Counted from the first letter of the stretch, positions 44,056 through 52,875 are shown. The stretch: DNA of 64,000 nt from Tenacibaculum sp. MAR_2010_89 (GCF_900105985.1 NZ_FNUB01000005.1:496001-560000); one strand, 5' to 3'. Program-made: numbers and translations. Notes: a model not told the origin generated them from the sequence alone.

Positions 44056-44829
44056 ATGATTGTAGTATATAAGGGAGTAAATATTTTTTATACAGATAAA
44101 GGAAAAGGTAGTACAGTAGTTTTATTACATGGGTTTTTAGAGAATTCAACCATGTGGAATGGAATTACTGAAGAACTTTCTAAAAGAAACCGTGTTGTCT
44201 CTGTTGACTTATTAGGGCATGGGAAGTCAGATTGTTTAGGCTATGTACATACTATGGAAGATATGGCAGAGGTGGTAAAAGCAGTCTTGAAACAATTAAA
44301 AATCCGTAAAGCTATTTTTATTGGTCACTCAATGGGTGGGTATGTTTCGCTTGCATTTGCTAATAAATATCCTAAAAACGTTAAAGGGGTTTGCTTAATG
44401 AATTCTACTGCGCAAGAAGATGATGAAGAACGTAAAGAAATACGAAAAAAAGCAAGTAAAATAGTACAGCAGAATTTTAATATGATGGTTAAAATGGCAA
44501 TAAACAACTTATTTGCTTCTGCATCAAAAGAACTTTTTTCTAATGAAATAGAAAAAGTGCTAAATGAGGCTCTAAAAACTCCTGTAAGAGGTTATATGGC
44601 CTCTAATGAAGGTATGCGATTACGAAAAAATAGTGAAGAAGTTTTAGAACAAATACAAAAAAGAATAATTATTGCAGGTAAAGAAGATCCTGTTTTAAAT
44701 TACGAATCTATAAAAAGAGAAGCGATAAGAACTAATACAGATTTGAAGGTACTAGCTAATGGGCATATGAGTCATATTGAGAATAAGAAAGAATTGCTTG
44801 AAACTTTATTAGAATTTATAAGAAGTTGA
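44056..44829 (+). CDS. Alpha/beta-fold hydrolase
   Basis: This 257-residue single-domain hydrolase has the oxyanion-hole motif LLHGFLENSTMW, the nucleophile elbow GHSMGGY with Ser92, a catalytic acid region AGKEDPVLNYE, and the histidine in NGHMSHIENKKEL. The cap region (about 125-190) is short and helical. Such enzymes cleave esters or related bonds; the substrate is unknown. It lies 69 bases before the AraC-type regulator on the same strand. Confidence 0.9.
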   Translation: MIVVYKGVNIFYTDKGKGSTVVLLHGFLENSTMWNGITEELSKRNRVVSVDLLGHGKSDCLGYVHTMEDMAEVVKAVLKQLKIRKAIFIGHSMGGYVSLAFANKYPKNVKGVCLMNSTAQEDDEERKEIRKKASKIVQQNFNMMVKMAINNLFASASKELFSNEIEKVLNEALKTPVRGYMASNEGMRLRKNSEEVLEQIQKRIIIAGKEDPVLNYESIKREAIRTNTDLKVLANGHMSHIENKKELLETLLEFIRS

Positions 44830-44898
44830 TTTTATAAAAAAGAATAAGAGCTATATTTGAATTGAATGTTTTTAAAATATAGAAAAGTAAATTGAATC

Positions 44899-46026
44899 AT
44901 GGATAATTCATCAATTATAAGTGTTTTAGGTGTTATTATAGTATTACTTTTTCTGTTTTTTTCTGTTTTCTTATTTACAGTTAAAACCGAAAAAAAAACA
45001 AGTAATTATCTTTTGGCTGCTTTTTTAGTAGTTACAGCAATTGATATCAGTGCGTTTTTTTATTCAAACTTTATAGAGCTGCCATTAGCAATAGAAATGT
45101 TACGAATAAAGATTTCGAGTTTTAAAGACCCATTACTTTTTCTATATATTTTATCAATTATTTATTCAAATTTCAAGTTAAAAAAAATACATTTAATTTA
45201 TGCTGTTCCTTGGTTATTAGGTATAATAGTTTTAATGCCAAACTTTTTTTTAGCAGATAATGCTACTAAGCTAGATTTTTTTAATAGTTATGATGAAAAA
45301 CCGGAAGGAAAATTTTTAAATGTTTTTGGATATTTAGTTTCTCTAGCTTATCTGTTTTCTGAAATATATTATGTGATTAGATATCGAAAATTATTATTAG
45401 AAAATTATACAGATAAAAATGCTTTTAAAAATTACAATTGGCTTAAGCAATTATTAGTTTTATTAACCATTGGACAAATTATCACAGTTATTAAAAACGT
45501 TTCTAGGGGATTTTATTCTTCAGAAACTACCGATGTACTTAGAATAGTGACCCTACTTTTTGGAGTGTTTTTTATATTCTGGTTAGTGTTTAAGGCGTTA
45601 AATTCGCCTAAATTATTTAGAGGAGTTGATGTAAACTTAAATACATCAAAAGAAATGAAAGGTAATGTAGGTGGAGAAGCTAAAAATAATCAACAAATTA
45701 AGCTATTGAAAGATTATATGAATGAAGAAAAACCTTATTTAAATCCTTCACTAACTATTAGAAATCTTGCCGAGCAATTAAAAATACCTATGCGAGAATT
45801 ATCGGTATTAATAAACCAAGATTTAAAACAACACTTTTTCGATTTTGTAAATGAATATCGTATAGAAAAAGCAAAACATATTTTAAAAGATACTTCGAAA
45901 AGCAAACAAACTGTGCTTGAAATTTTATATGAAGTTGGTTTTAATTCAAAATCATCTTTTAATACCGCATTTAAAAAACATACAGGATTAACACCAACTC
46001 AATACAGGAAATCTTCTGTAAATTAA
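44899..46026 (+). CDS. Membrane-anchored AraC-family regulator
   Basis: This 375-residue protein has an N-terminal half of about seven membrane helices (to about residue 240) and a C-terminal AraC DNA-binding domain (about 275-375). The two HTHs are seen in LTIRNLAEQLKIPMRELSVL and EVGFNSKSSFNTAFKKHTG, ending TPTQYRKS. The membrane half probably senses an envelope or extracellular signal directly. Repeated GTCGAAC sites follow the stop, and the next gene encodes an outer-membrane receptor, which is the likely target. Confidence 0.88.
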   Translation: MDNSSIISVLGVIIVLLFLFFSVFLFTVKTEKKTSNYLLAAFLVVTAIDISAFFYSNFIELPLAIEMLRIKISSFKDPLLFLYILSIIYSNFKLKKIHLIYAVPWLLGIIVLMPNFFLADNATKLDFFNSYDEKPEGKFLNVFGYLVSLAYLFSEIYYVIRYRKLLLENYTDKNAFKNYNWLKQLLVLLTIGQIITVIKNVSRGFYSSETTDVLRIVTLLFGVFFIFWLVFKALNSPKLFRGVDVNLNTSKEMKGNVGGEAKNNQQIKLLKDYMNEEKPYLNPSLTIRNLAEQLKIPMRELSVLINQDLKQHFFDFVNEYRIEKAKHILKDTSKSKQTVLEILYEVGFNSKSSFNTAFKKHTGLTPTQYRKSSVN

Positions 46027-46039
46027 AGGTTTAACGTAA

Positions 46040-46097
46040 AGTCGAACGTTTTTAAAAAATAGTCGAACTGATTTTTTTAGTGTAAATCAGTTCGACT
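46040..46097. promoter_or_regulatory. Three AGTCGAAC sites; likely AraC operator, also terminator-like
   Basis: AGTCGAAC occurs directly at 46040-46047 and 46061-46068, exactly 21 bases apart (two helical turns), and inverted at 46090-46097. The second and third copies extend to a 14-base inverted repeat (AGTCGAACTGATTT and its complement) that could fold as a hairpin. Direct repeats at 21-base spacing fit AraC-type binding. The hairpin could also end the regulator's transcript. Confidence 0.5.
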
Positions 46098-46166
46098 TTG
46101 TGTTTTCGGTCGTATAGGTTTATACACTTGTGCACTTTTGTCTCATCGAAATAAAAACAAAATAAA

Positions 46167-48542
46167 ATGAGACGCTTAATTTTAACTTTTTTAGTATTTG
46201 TATCAATAAGTACATTTTCTCAAACAATTGTAGGTACTGTAAAAGATACTACAGAAAATATTGCATTTGCTGATGTTATTATAAAAAATAGTACAAATAA
46301 AATAATAGTTGGAGCTACAACTGATAATAATGGAAAGTTTAGTGTTAAAGTAAAAGAAGGAACTTATACAATTCTGATTTCTTTTTTAGGCTATAAAAGT
46401 TGGAGTAAGGAATTGATTGTTTCTAAAAATTTAAACTTAGGAAAAATTACCTTAAATGAAGACGCTGAAACATTAGATGAGGTTGTTGTAAAAACAAAAA
46501 AAAGAGTAATTCAAAGAAAAGTAGATAGGTTAGTTTTTAATGTAGAAAAAAGTATTGTAGCCTCTACAGGAAATGGGGTTGACATTTTAAAAGTTTCGCC
46601 AAGAGTACAGGTTCAAAATGGAGCTATAGAAATTATAGGAAAAGGTGCTTCTAGAATAATGATAAATGGACGAATTTCACCTTTGAGAGGAGAAGAGTTA
46701 ATTGATTTTTTAAGTGGGTTAGGAGCTAATGAGATAAAGAGTATTGAAGTTATTACTAATCCGCCAGCAAAGTATGAAGCGGCAGGAAATGGAGGCTTAA
46801 TTAATATTATCTTAAAAAAAGGAGTACAAAACTCTTGGAAAAACACTACTAGTTTAACGTATAATCAGAATAAGTATAATTATGCCAGTCTTAGAAATAG
46901 CTTCTTTTTAAATAAAAATAAGATTTCATTGACGGCTAGTATAAATGTTACCAAAGGAAGTTTTCTAAATTTTGAAAATTTGCAAATTGCATATCCATCA
47001 AATTTCTGGAACATGGAAGTTGATAATAAGTCAAAAAAGGATAATGTTTCTGGGCGTTTTTTAGTTGATTATGAAGTGTCAAAAACATTTACTTTGGGAG
47101 TACAGTATTTAGGTAGTTTTGGCCAGCCTGATTACTTACCAACTACCACATCGAGTATTTATAATTCAAATAATCAATTAGAAAAGAGATTGGTAAATAA
47201 AGGTGATTTTGATATTAATAATACAAATAACAGTTTTAATTTTCATGGAATAAAAAAGTTTGAGAACTCTAAGAAAAATATATCTTTTGATGTTGATTAT
47301 TTTGAATATGTCTCTGATAAAAAACGTGATTTTATTACAGAAACTTTTGATGGGAATAATTCATTTATAGGGATAAATTCAGCAGGATTAAATTTATCAA
47401 CTCAAGAAATTAAAAATGTTAGTTCAAAAATAGATGTAGAATACCCTTTAAACAAAGTGAACTTGTCATTCGGAGTAAAAGCTAGTTTTGTTAGTTCTAC
47501 TAGTAATGCTTTGTTTTTTAATACTATTACTGGAGTTCTTGTGTTAGATAAAAATATTTCTAATGAATTTAAATATAATGAGAATAACTATGCAGGTTAC
47601 ATATCAGGAAACACTAAATTAAATGATAAGTTAGAGTTACAATTTGGTTTAAGAATAGAAAATACAATAACGGAAGGAATGAACTTGACAATTAATCAGA
47701 TAAATAATAATAACTACACTAAATTATTTCCTACTCTTTACATTTCATATTCAAAGGATGACTTTAATAACTTTAATTTTTCTTATGGTAAAAGAATAAG
47801 TAGACCTTCTTTTGGTAATTTGAATCCATTTAGAGTATATGTTAGTGATAATAGTTATAGCGAAGGGAATCCTTTTTTAAAACCTTCTTTTACAGATAGT
47901 TTTGAGTTAACACATTCATATAAGAGAAATTTAATTTCTAGTGTTTTTTTTAATAGCACAAATGAAGGAAGAGGTACTGTTTTTACTTCAAATGAAGTTA
48001 ACCAAACTCAAATAGTAACAAGGCAGAATTATTATAATCAATATAATTATGGTTTCACAGAAAGTTTTTCATATAATAAAATATCTTGGTGGGAAAGTCA
48101 AAATGATATAACTTTTATAGGATATAAAACTACTTTTACTAAAGAAGTCGGTTCACAACCTAAAAATGGATTTGGAGTACGTGTTTCATCAAATAATACA
48201 TTTTTACTATCCGAAAACACAAAATTACAAGTTAACTCTTGGTATAATTCAAAAGTTAGCACTGGTTTATATAGTGTTGGCAGTATGTATAACTTGTCTT
48301 TTGGTTTACAACATAACTTTAAGAAGAGTAATATAAAAATGTCAATTTTTGCAAATGATATTTTAAATACTGCTAGTTTAAACAATTATGAATCTATTGT
48401 AAATGGGATAAAACAAACATATTTTAATAATCCAAGTTCAAGGAGTATTCAACTGGGATTATCGTATGATTTTGGAAATAGAAAAGTAAAAGAAAATAAG
48501 AGAGATTTTGGTAATGAAGATGAGAAAAATAGAACTCAATAA
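46167..48542 (+). CDS. TonB-dependent-receptor-like outer-membrane beta-barrel protein
   Basis: This 791-residue protein has a signal peptide (about 1-18), a carboxypeptidase-regulatory-like domain (VGTVKDTTENIAFADVIIKN onward, to about 105), a plug with MINGRISPLRGEEL and IEVITNPPAKYEAAGNGGLI, and a long barrel (about 215-775). The tail is basic. This is the OMP_b-brl_3 type, lacking a clear TonB box, usual in Bacteroidota beside a membrane AraC regulator. The ligand is unknown; peptide or signal uptake is a guess. A second small barrel protein follows. Confidence 0.87.
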   Translation: MRRLILTFLVFVSISTFSQTIVGTVKDTTENIAFADVIIKNSTNKIIVGATTDNNGKFSVKVKEGTYTILISFLGYKSWSKELIVSKNLNLGKITLNEDAETLDEVVVKTKKRVIQRKVDRLVFNVEKSIVASTGNGVDILKVSPRVQVQNGAIEIIGKGASRIMINGRISPLRGEELIDFLSGLGANEIKSIEVITNPPAKYEAAGNGGLINIILKKGVQNSWKNTTSLTYNQNKYNYASLRNSFFLNKNKISLTASINVTKGSFLNFENLQIAYPSNFWNMEVDNKSKKDNVSGRFLVDYEVSKTFTLGVQYLGSFGQPDYLPTTTSSIYNSNNQLEKRLVNKGDFDINNTNNSFNFHGIKKFENSKKNISFDVDYFEYVSDKKRDFITETFDGNNSFIGINSAGLNLSTQEIKNVSSKIDVEYPLNKVNLSFGVKASFVSSTSNALFFNTITGVLVLDKNISNEFKYNENNYAGYISGNTKLNDKLELQFGLRIENTITEGMNLTINQINNNNYTKLFPTLYISYSKDDFNNFNFSYGKRISRPSFGNLNPFRVYVSDNSYSEGNPFLKPSFTDSFELTHSYKRNLISSVFFNSTNEGRGTVFTSNEVNQTQIVTRQNYYNQYNYGFTESFSYNKISWWESQNDITFIGYKTTFTKEVGSQPKNGFGVRVSSNNTFLLSENTKLQVNSWYNSKVSTGLYSVGSMYNLSFGLQHNFKKSNIKMSIFANDILNTASLNNYESIVNGIKQTYFNNPSSRSIQLGLSYDFGNRKVKENKRDFGNEDEKNRTQ

Positions 48543-48616
48543 ATATGTTTTTTAATTTTTTATGGTATAGTTATTGTTTAATCACAGGCTGTTTAAAACT
48601 ACAAATTACTACTATT

Positions 48617-49165
48617 ATGAAAAACAAATTATTATTTTTAATTGCTATTGTGTTAAGTGTCTCATCTTTTGCTCAAGAGAAAGAAGTTTCTGTAGAAAAG
48701 TCAATATTTGGCGTTCAAGCAGGTTTATTTGGAATTTGGGGCTACAATGAAGCGAGACTATCAAATACTATAAGTTTAAGAACAGAGTTAGGATTAAATA
48801 TGGGCATTTGGGGAGGAACTTCTTATCCAAAAACAGGTTATATTTTATTTCCTACAATTTCTGTAGAACCTAGATATTATTATAATTTAAATAGAAGAAC
48901 AAAACTTAATAAAAAAACAGCAAATAATAACGGTAACTATTTTAGTTTAAAAACAAGTTATAACCCTAATTTATTTACAATTTCAAATTACAATAGTTAT
49001 GTACATAATCATATTACAGTGATTCCAAAATGGGGATTAAGGAGAAGTTTTGCTAAAAATTTTGAATATGAATTTTCTGTTGGAGTAGGATATGTTTATG
49101 ATTTTGATTTCAATGAAGGAGGAACTGGAGTAGACTTAGGCTTTAGAGTAGGGTATAGATTTTAA
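48617..49165 (+). CDS. Small outer-membrane beta-barrel protein
   Basis: This 182-residue protein has a signal peptide (about 1-19, ending SSFAQ) and strands running to VDLGFRVGYRF, with a terminal Phe. It probably forms an eight-stranded barrel. I start at MKNKLLF because an in-frame ATG 24 codons upstream adds a stretch with Cys and Trp that is not signal-like. It lies about 75 bases after the receptor gene and is likely co-expressed with it. Its end resembles that of the protein at 42121-42621, so both may belong to one loose family. Confidence 0.72.
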   Translation: MKNKLLFLIAIVLSVSSFAQEKEVSVEKSIFGVQAGLFGIWGYNEARLSNTISLRTELGLNMGIWGGTSYPKTGYILFPTISVEPRYYYNLNRRTKLNKKTANNNGNYFSLKTSYNPNLFTISNYNSYVHNHITVIPKWGLRRSFAKNFEYEFSVGVGYVYDFDFNEGGTGVDLGFRVGYRF

Positions 49166-49186
49166 AAGAAAATACGATATGTTTTA

Positions 49187-49222
49187 AAAGCTTTACTAGT
49201 TAATAGTAAAGCTTTCTTTTTT
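49187..49222 (+). terminator. Terminator before upp
   Basis: Arms AAAGCTTTACTA and TAGTAAAGCTTT with a five-base loop, followed by a T-rich run. Confidence 0.88.
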
Positions 49223-49248
49223 GTACTTTAGCGTTAAATCTGTTTTTT

Positions 49249-49902
49249 ATGAAAATACACCACATATCTCAAGAAAATTCTATTTTAAACAAGTTCTTAT
49301 CAGAAATAAGAGATGTTTCAGTTCAAAAAGATGCAATGCGTTTTAGAAGAAATATTGAAAGAATAGGAGAAATATTAGGATATGAGTTAAGTAAAAAATT
49401 AGACTTTTCTTCAACAACAACAACAACACCGCTTGGTGAAAAGAAAAAAGAGATTCCGGTAAATGATGTGGTATTGTGTTCAATTTTAAGAGCAGGATTA
49501 CCTCTTCATAACGGCTTGTTAAATTATTTTGATGATGCAGAAAATGCTTTTATTTCTGCTTATAGGCATCATCCAAATAATGATGAAGCATTTGAAATTG
49601 TGGTAGAGTATTTTGCTTCGCCATCTATAAACGATAAAACATTATTGTTAATTGATCCAATGCTGGCAACTGGTAAATCTTTAGTAGCAGTTCATGAAGC
49701 TATTAAAAAATATGGAAGTCCTAAAAAAATACATATTGTATCAGTTATTGGGTCATCTGATGGAGTTGATTATATAAAAAAGTATTTTCCTGATAATACA
49801 GATTTATGGATAGCAGCTATTGATGAAAATTTAAATGAAAAAGGCTACATAGTACCTGGTTTAGGTGATGCTGGCGATTTAGCATTTGGAGTTAAAATGT
49901 AA
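49249..49902 (+). CDS. upp: Uracil phosphoribosyltransferase
   Basis: The product salvages uracil with PRPP to form UMP. The 217-residue protein has the PRPP-binding loop LLIDPMLATGKSLV, the start block RDVSVQKDAMRFRRNIERIG, and the uracil-binding end GYIVPGLGDAGDLAFG. A run of five threonines (ACA codons at about 49413-49427) sits in a loop near residue 56 and is a small lineage quirk. Its neighbour on the minus strand ends 2 bases after it. Confidence 0.95.
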   Translation: MKIHHISQENSILNKFLSEIRDVSVQKDAMRFRRNIERIGEILGYELSKKLDFSSTTTTTPLGEKKKEIPVNDVVLCSILRAGLPLHNGLLNYFDDAENAFISAYRHHPNNDEAFEIVVEYFASPSINDKTLLLIDPMLATGKSLVAVHEAIKKYGSPKKIHIVSVIGSSDGVDYIKKYFPDNTDLWIAAIDENLNEKGYIVPGLGDAGDLAFGVKM

Positions 49903-49904
49903 AG

Positions 49905-50810
49905 TTATAGAAAAAACACAGTAATTGAAGCAATTACAAATACTATAATGAAAACATCAGCAAACCATTTTTTTTGAAATATTTCTAGTCCATTAGCTAA
50001 AATAACTGATGTAGGAAATAATAAAAATAAAAATTCAATACCTGATTTGTTTGGTATTAAAACAAATACAGCTCCAGAAACAATAAGATGAAATAAAACT
50101 AAGATCCAATTTTTTCTAAAACGATTAAGAATAGCCAAAGCTTTTGGAGTTTTTAATAATATGGCGAATAATGTAAAAAAACCAATAAAAACAATAGGAA
50201 ATAAATAATCGTTTTCTAAATATAAGCTAAAGTCAGAAGGAGCCTTCCAAGAAAAAAGTAGAAAAAAGTTTTCTAAAGCATTATACCAAAAACAATAGGT
50301 GAAATATAAAATAACAGGAGAGATAAATCCTAAAACAGGAATTAATAATGTTTGATAAGTAAAGCGTTGATGTAAGTATGTTGATGCATAAAGTAATAAA
50401 GCAAAAAAGATTGTAAATGGCTCAATTATAAAAGAAATACCTAACCATAGCCCTCCGTCAAAAAGTTTATGAAAAATGTTTTTAGAAGATTGTAAGCTGT
50501 ATACTTTTCTAAGAAAAAGTAAAATGGTTAAGTTGGCATAAAAAACAGAACCTACTGCAATATTTTTGATGAAAAAACCTATTAAAATAGTATAAAAAAG
50601 AAAGGCATAAGAATTATCGTATGTTACTTCATTTTTAGTGATTATAAAAATGTAAATAGAAAAAAGCACGATAAATAAAAAAAGTTCTTTACCAATAGAA
50701 AAAAGCGTAATATTTTTCGAAAATAAGGTTACAAAATAGTAACTCAAAAACAGTAGAAAAAGCACTATAAAATTTACAGGCTTAGATTTGCTGAAAAAAT
50801 TGGCTAACAT
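49905..50810 (-). CDS. Multi-pass membrane protein (DUF6427-like)
   Basis: This 301-residue protein has about nine or ten hydrophobic helices and few charged residues. I recall a DUF6427 family at this place (between upp and the small 50853 gene) in Flavobacteriaceae, but cannot confirm it. The tail-to-tail position with upp and head-to-head position with the next gene, with overlapping promoters, suggests opposed regulation. The topology recalls glycosyltransferase-C-type or polymerase membrane proteins, without a recognisable catalytic loop. Confidence 0.65.
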   Translation of the reverse strand: MLANFFSKSKPVNFIVLFLLFLSYYFVTLFSKNITLFSIGKELFLFIVLFSIYIFIITKNEVTYDNSYAFLFYTILIGFFIKNIAVGSVFYANLTILLFLRKVYSLQSSKNIFHKLFDGGLWLGISFIIEPFTIFFALLLYASTYLHQRFTYQTLLIPVLGFISPVILYFTYCFWYNALENFFLLFSWKAPSDFSLYLENDYLFPIVFIGFFTLFAILLKTPKALAILNRFRKNWILVLFHLIVSGAVFVLIPNKSGIEFLFLLFPTSVILANGLEIFQKKWFADVFIIVFVIASITVFFL

Positions 50811-50822
50811 CGATTCTTTTTA

Positions 50823-50838
50823 TATTTTTGCAAACGTA
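50823..50838. promoter_or_regulatory. Abutting divergent -7 boxes
   Basis: TATTTTTG (plus, 50823-50830) is followed at once by CAAACGTA (50831-50838), which reads TACGTTTG on the minus strand. Both match TAnnTTTG. A TTG at 50800-50802 is a good -33 for the plus promoter. The boxes serve the 49905-50810 and 50853 genes and cannot both be open at once. Confidence 0.6.
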
Positions 50839-50852
50839 AAGATAATCAAGTT

Positions 50853-51071
50853 ATGTTAGGTTTAAATATTTTTAGATTAATAGGAGATTTTTTTGAATTC
50901 ATATTAACACCATTTAAGTGGTTACGCTTAGAAGTGGCAAAATCAGATGCTGGTTGGTGGACTTCTAACCTTATAAACTGGGTGTTTTTGTTAGTTCTTA
51001 TAGTTTTATTAGCGTATTGGATGAAAGAATCTTTACGTTTCAAAAATGAAGGAATAGAAGACAAAGCTTAA
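50853..51071 (+). CDS. Small membrane protein (DUF6341-like) upstream of trmB
   Basis: This 72-residue protein has one clear membrane helix (about 42-60, NLINWVFLLVLIVLLAYWM, 19 residues) and an amphipathic N-terminal stretch (LNIFRLIGDFFEFILTPFKWL, in part). The pattern KSDAGWWTSNLINW recalls DUF6341, a flavobacterial family. It is the first gene of a run with trmB, a LysE-family gene and an alkyltransferase-like gene. Function unknown. Confidence 0.7.
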   Translation: MLGLNIFRLIGDFFEFILTPFKWLRLEVAKSDAGWWTSNLINWVFLLVLIVLLAYWMKESLRFKNEGIEDKA

Positions 51072-51083
51072 TTTCTACATACA

Positions 51084-51755
51084 TTGGGAAGTAAAAACAA
51101 ATTAAAACGTTTCAAAGAAAATGATACGTTTCCTAACGTTATTCAACCTACAAGAGAAGAAGTAATAGACAACTTTCAGCACAAAGGGAAGTGGAAAAGC
51201 TTTTTTGAGAATGAAAATCCTATCGTTTTAGAATTAGGATGTGGTAAGGGTGAATACACAATAGCACTAGCTGAAAAAAATCCAGATAAAAATTTTATTG
51301 GAATTGATATTAAAGGAGCTCGATTTTGGAGAGGTGCAAAAACTGCTATTGAAAACAACATGAAAAATGTTGCTTTTATTAGAACACAAATAGAATTAAT
51401 TAATTTTATTTTTGCAGAAAATGAAGTTGATGAAATATGGATAACTTTTCCAGACCCACAAATAAAATATAAACGAACAAAACATCGTTTAACAAATTCT
51501 GAATTTTTAAAGAAGTATAACCATATATTAAAGCCTGAAGGAACTATTAATTTAAAAACTGATAGTGAATTTATGCATGGTTATACATTAGGTTTATTGC
51601 ATGGTGAAGGGCATGAAATATTGCATGCTAATCATGATGTATATAAAGATTATTACTCGCCAGAGGAAGTAACGGGTACTCAAACTTTTTACGAAAAACA
51701 ATATTTGGAGAAAGGAAAACCAATAACATACGTCAAATTTAGGGTGAAATATTAA
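51084..51755 (+). CDS. trmB: tRNA (guanine(46)-N7)-methyltransferase
   Basis: The product adds m7G at position 46 of many tRNAs, using SAM. The 223-residue protein has the SAM motif ELGCGKGEYTIALAEKNPD, IGIDIKGARFWRGAKTA, and the TrmB signature ITFPDPQIKYKRTKHRL. The start is a TTG at 51084 (TTG GGA AGT), which gives the expected MGSKNKLKRF start; no ATG lies nearby in frame. It comes 12 bases after the small membrane gene. Confidence 0.94.
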   Translation: MGSKNKLKRFKENDTFPNVIQPTREEVIDNFQHKGKWKSFFENENPIVLELGCGKGEYTIALAEKNPDKNFIGIDIKGARFWRGAKTAIENNMKNVAFIRTQIELINFIFAENEVDEIWITFPDPQIKYKRTKHRLTNSEFLKKYNHILKPEGTINLKTDSEFMHGYTLGLLHGEGHEILHANHDVYKDYYSPEEVTGTQTFYEKQYLEKGKPITYVKFRVKY

Positions 51756-51768
51756 AAACACCTAAAAA

Positions 51769-52380
51769 ATGATTTTGTCTAACTTGGTTCTTGGTTTTGT
51801 AACATCTTACATTGGTTACATGTCTCCGAGCATGTTAAATATTACAGCAAGCAAGATAAGGTTAGAGAAAAGTAAAAATGAAGCTCATAAGTTTATTTTA
51901 GGAGTTTTATTAATTGTAGTTCTTCAATTATTTGTTTCAATTTCATTAATGTCTTTTTTGAATAAATACCCTGAACTAATTGCTTATCTTAAAAAGATTG
52001 CTGCAATAGTTTTTTTTATACTTTCAATAGTTTTTATTAAAAAAGGACTTACCAAAAAAACATCAGAAAATAGAGTATATATTGAAAATAGCTTTTCTTT
52101 AGGAATGGTACTGTCTTTAATAAATATGTTTGCCATTCCTTTTTTTATTGTAGAGTACAAATTTTTTTTAATGTATGGTTGGCTAATGAAAACGACAAGT
52201 TCAACTATTTTTTTTGGATTAGGCTCTGTATTAGGAGTGTTTTTGGTACTATCAAGTTATGTTTTTTTGGTTAATAAGTTTGAAAACAATTTGTTAAGGG
52301 TAACAAAATATTTTAATGTTTTTATTGGAATTGTAATGAGCTTAGTTGCTTTGTACTCTTTTTTAATATCGTATTTTTAA
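51769..52380 (+). CDS. LysE family protein
   Basis: This 203-residue protein has six membrane helices and a LysE-like start, LVLGFVTSYIGYMSPSMLNI, followed by a charged loop and the second helix pair. It is shorter and more diverged than the LysE member at 16609. It lies 13 bases after trmB and 3 bases before the alkyltransferase-like gene, in one operon. The substrate is unknown. Confidence 0.75.
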   Translation: MILSNLVLGFVTSYIGYMSPSMLNITASKIRLEKSKNEAHKFILGVLLIVVLQLFVSISLMSFLNKYPELIAYLKKIAAIVFFILSIVFIKKGLTKKTSENRVYIENSFSLGMVLSLINMFAIPFFIVEYKFFLMYGWLMKTTSSTIFFGLGSVLGVFLVLSSYVFLVNKFENNLLRVTKYFNVFIGIVMSLVALYSFLISYF

Positions 52381-52383
52381 AGC

Positions 52384-52719
52384 ATGAGCAAATCAGATAA
52401 TTTTTTTGAAAGAGTGTATGATGTAGCACGTTTAATTCCTTATGGTAAAGTAACAAGTTATGGTGCAATTGCTACCTACTTAGGAGCGGCCAAATCTGCA
52501 AGAATGGTTGGGTGGGCTATGAATAACTCAAGTAATCAAAAAGAAGAAGTTCCAGCACATAGAGTAGTGAATAGAAAAGGACTTCTTACTGGAAAACATC
52601 ATTTTGATGGAACAAATTTAATGCAGCAATTGTTAGAAAGCGAAGGGATTGAAGTTGTTGATAACCAAATTCAAAATTTTAAAAATGTGTTTTGGAATCC
52701 TTTAGAAGAATTGAGTTAA
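52384..52719 (+). CDS. Alkyltransferase-like protein (MGMT-type, no active-site Cys)
   Basis: This 111-residue protein is the DNA-binding domain of O6-alkylguanine-DNA methyltransferase: RLIPYGKVTSYGAIATYLG is the recognition helix region. The usual active-site PCHR is PAHR here (Ala58, in EVPAHRVVNRKG), so it cannot accept an alkyl group. Such ATL proteins bind O6-alkylguanine and hand the lesion to nucleotide excision repair. The arginine finger (SARMVGWAM) is kept. It ends an operon with trmB. Confidence 0.9.
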   Translation: MSKSDNFFERVYDVARLIPYGKVTSYGAIATYLGAAKSARMVGWAMNNSSNQKEEVPAHRVVNRKGLLTGKHHFDGTNLMQQLLESEGIEVVDNQIQNFKNVFWNPLEELS

Positions 52720-52804
52720 AATAAGATGATAAGCTATATAAATACTACTTATTGCCTTATAAATATTCCTAATTTAAAGGCTTTATTTTCTAAGGGCTAA
52801 AACG

Positions 52805-52812
52805 TATCTTTG
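52805..52812 (+). promoter_or_regulatory. -7 box of apbC
   Basis: A perfect TATCTTTG lies 63 bases before the chosen apbC start, leaving an AT-rich leader of about 55 bases. Confidence 0.5.
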
Positions 52813-52875
52813 TAGCTGAGATAAAATAGATATAAACAACCTGTTTAAAGCTAGTTGTATAAAGTTAATGACAAA

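Noticed and set aside
44899-46026. Two-component sensor in place of AraC
   Set aside because: The C-terminal part has two AraC helix-turn-helix motifs and no histidine-kinase or response-regulator features.
49413-49427. A run of five ACA triplets in upp
   Set aside because: Too short to be a useful microsatellite; it lies in a loop and keeps the frame.
52725-52799. A 24-codon open frame after the alkyltransferase-like gene
   Set aside because: No clear ribosome site, hydrophobic composition without a pattern, and the apbC promoter follows directly. Length is within chance for AT-rich DNA.
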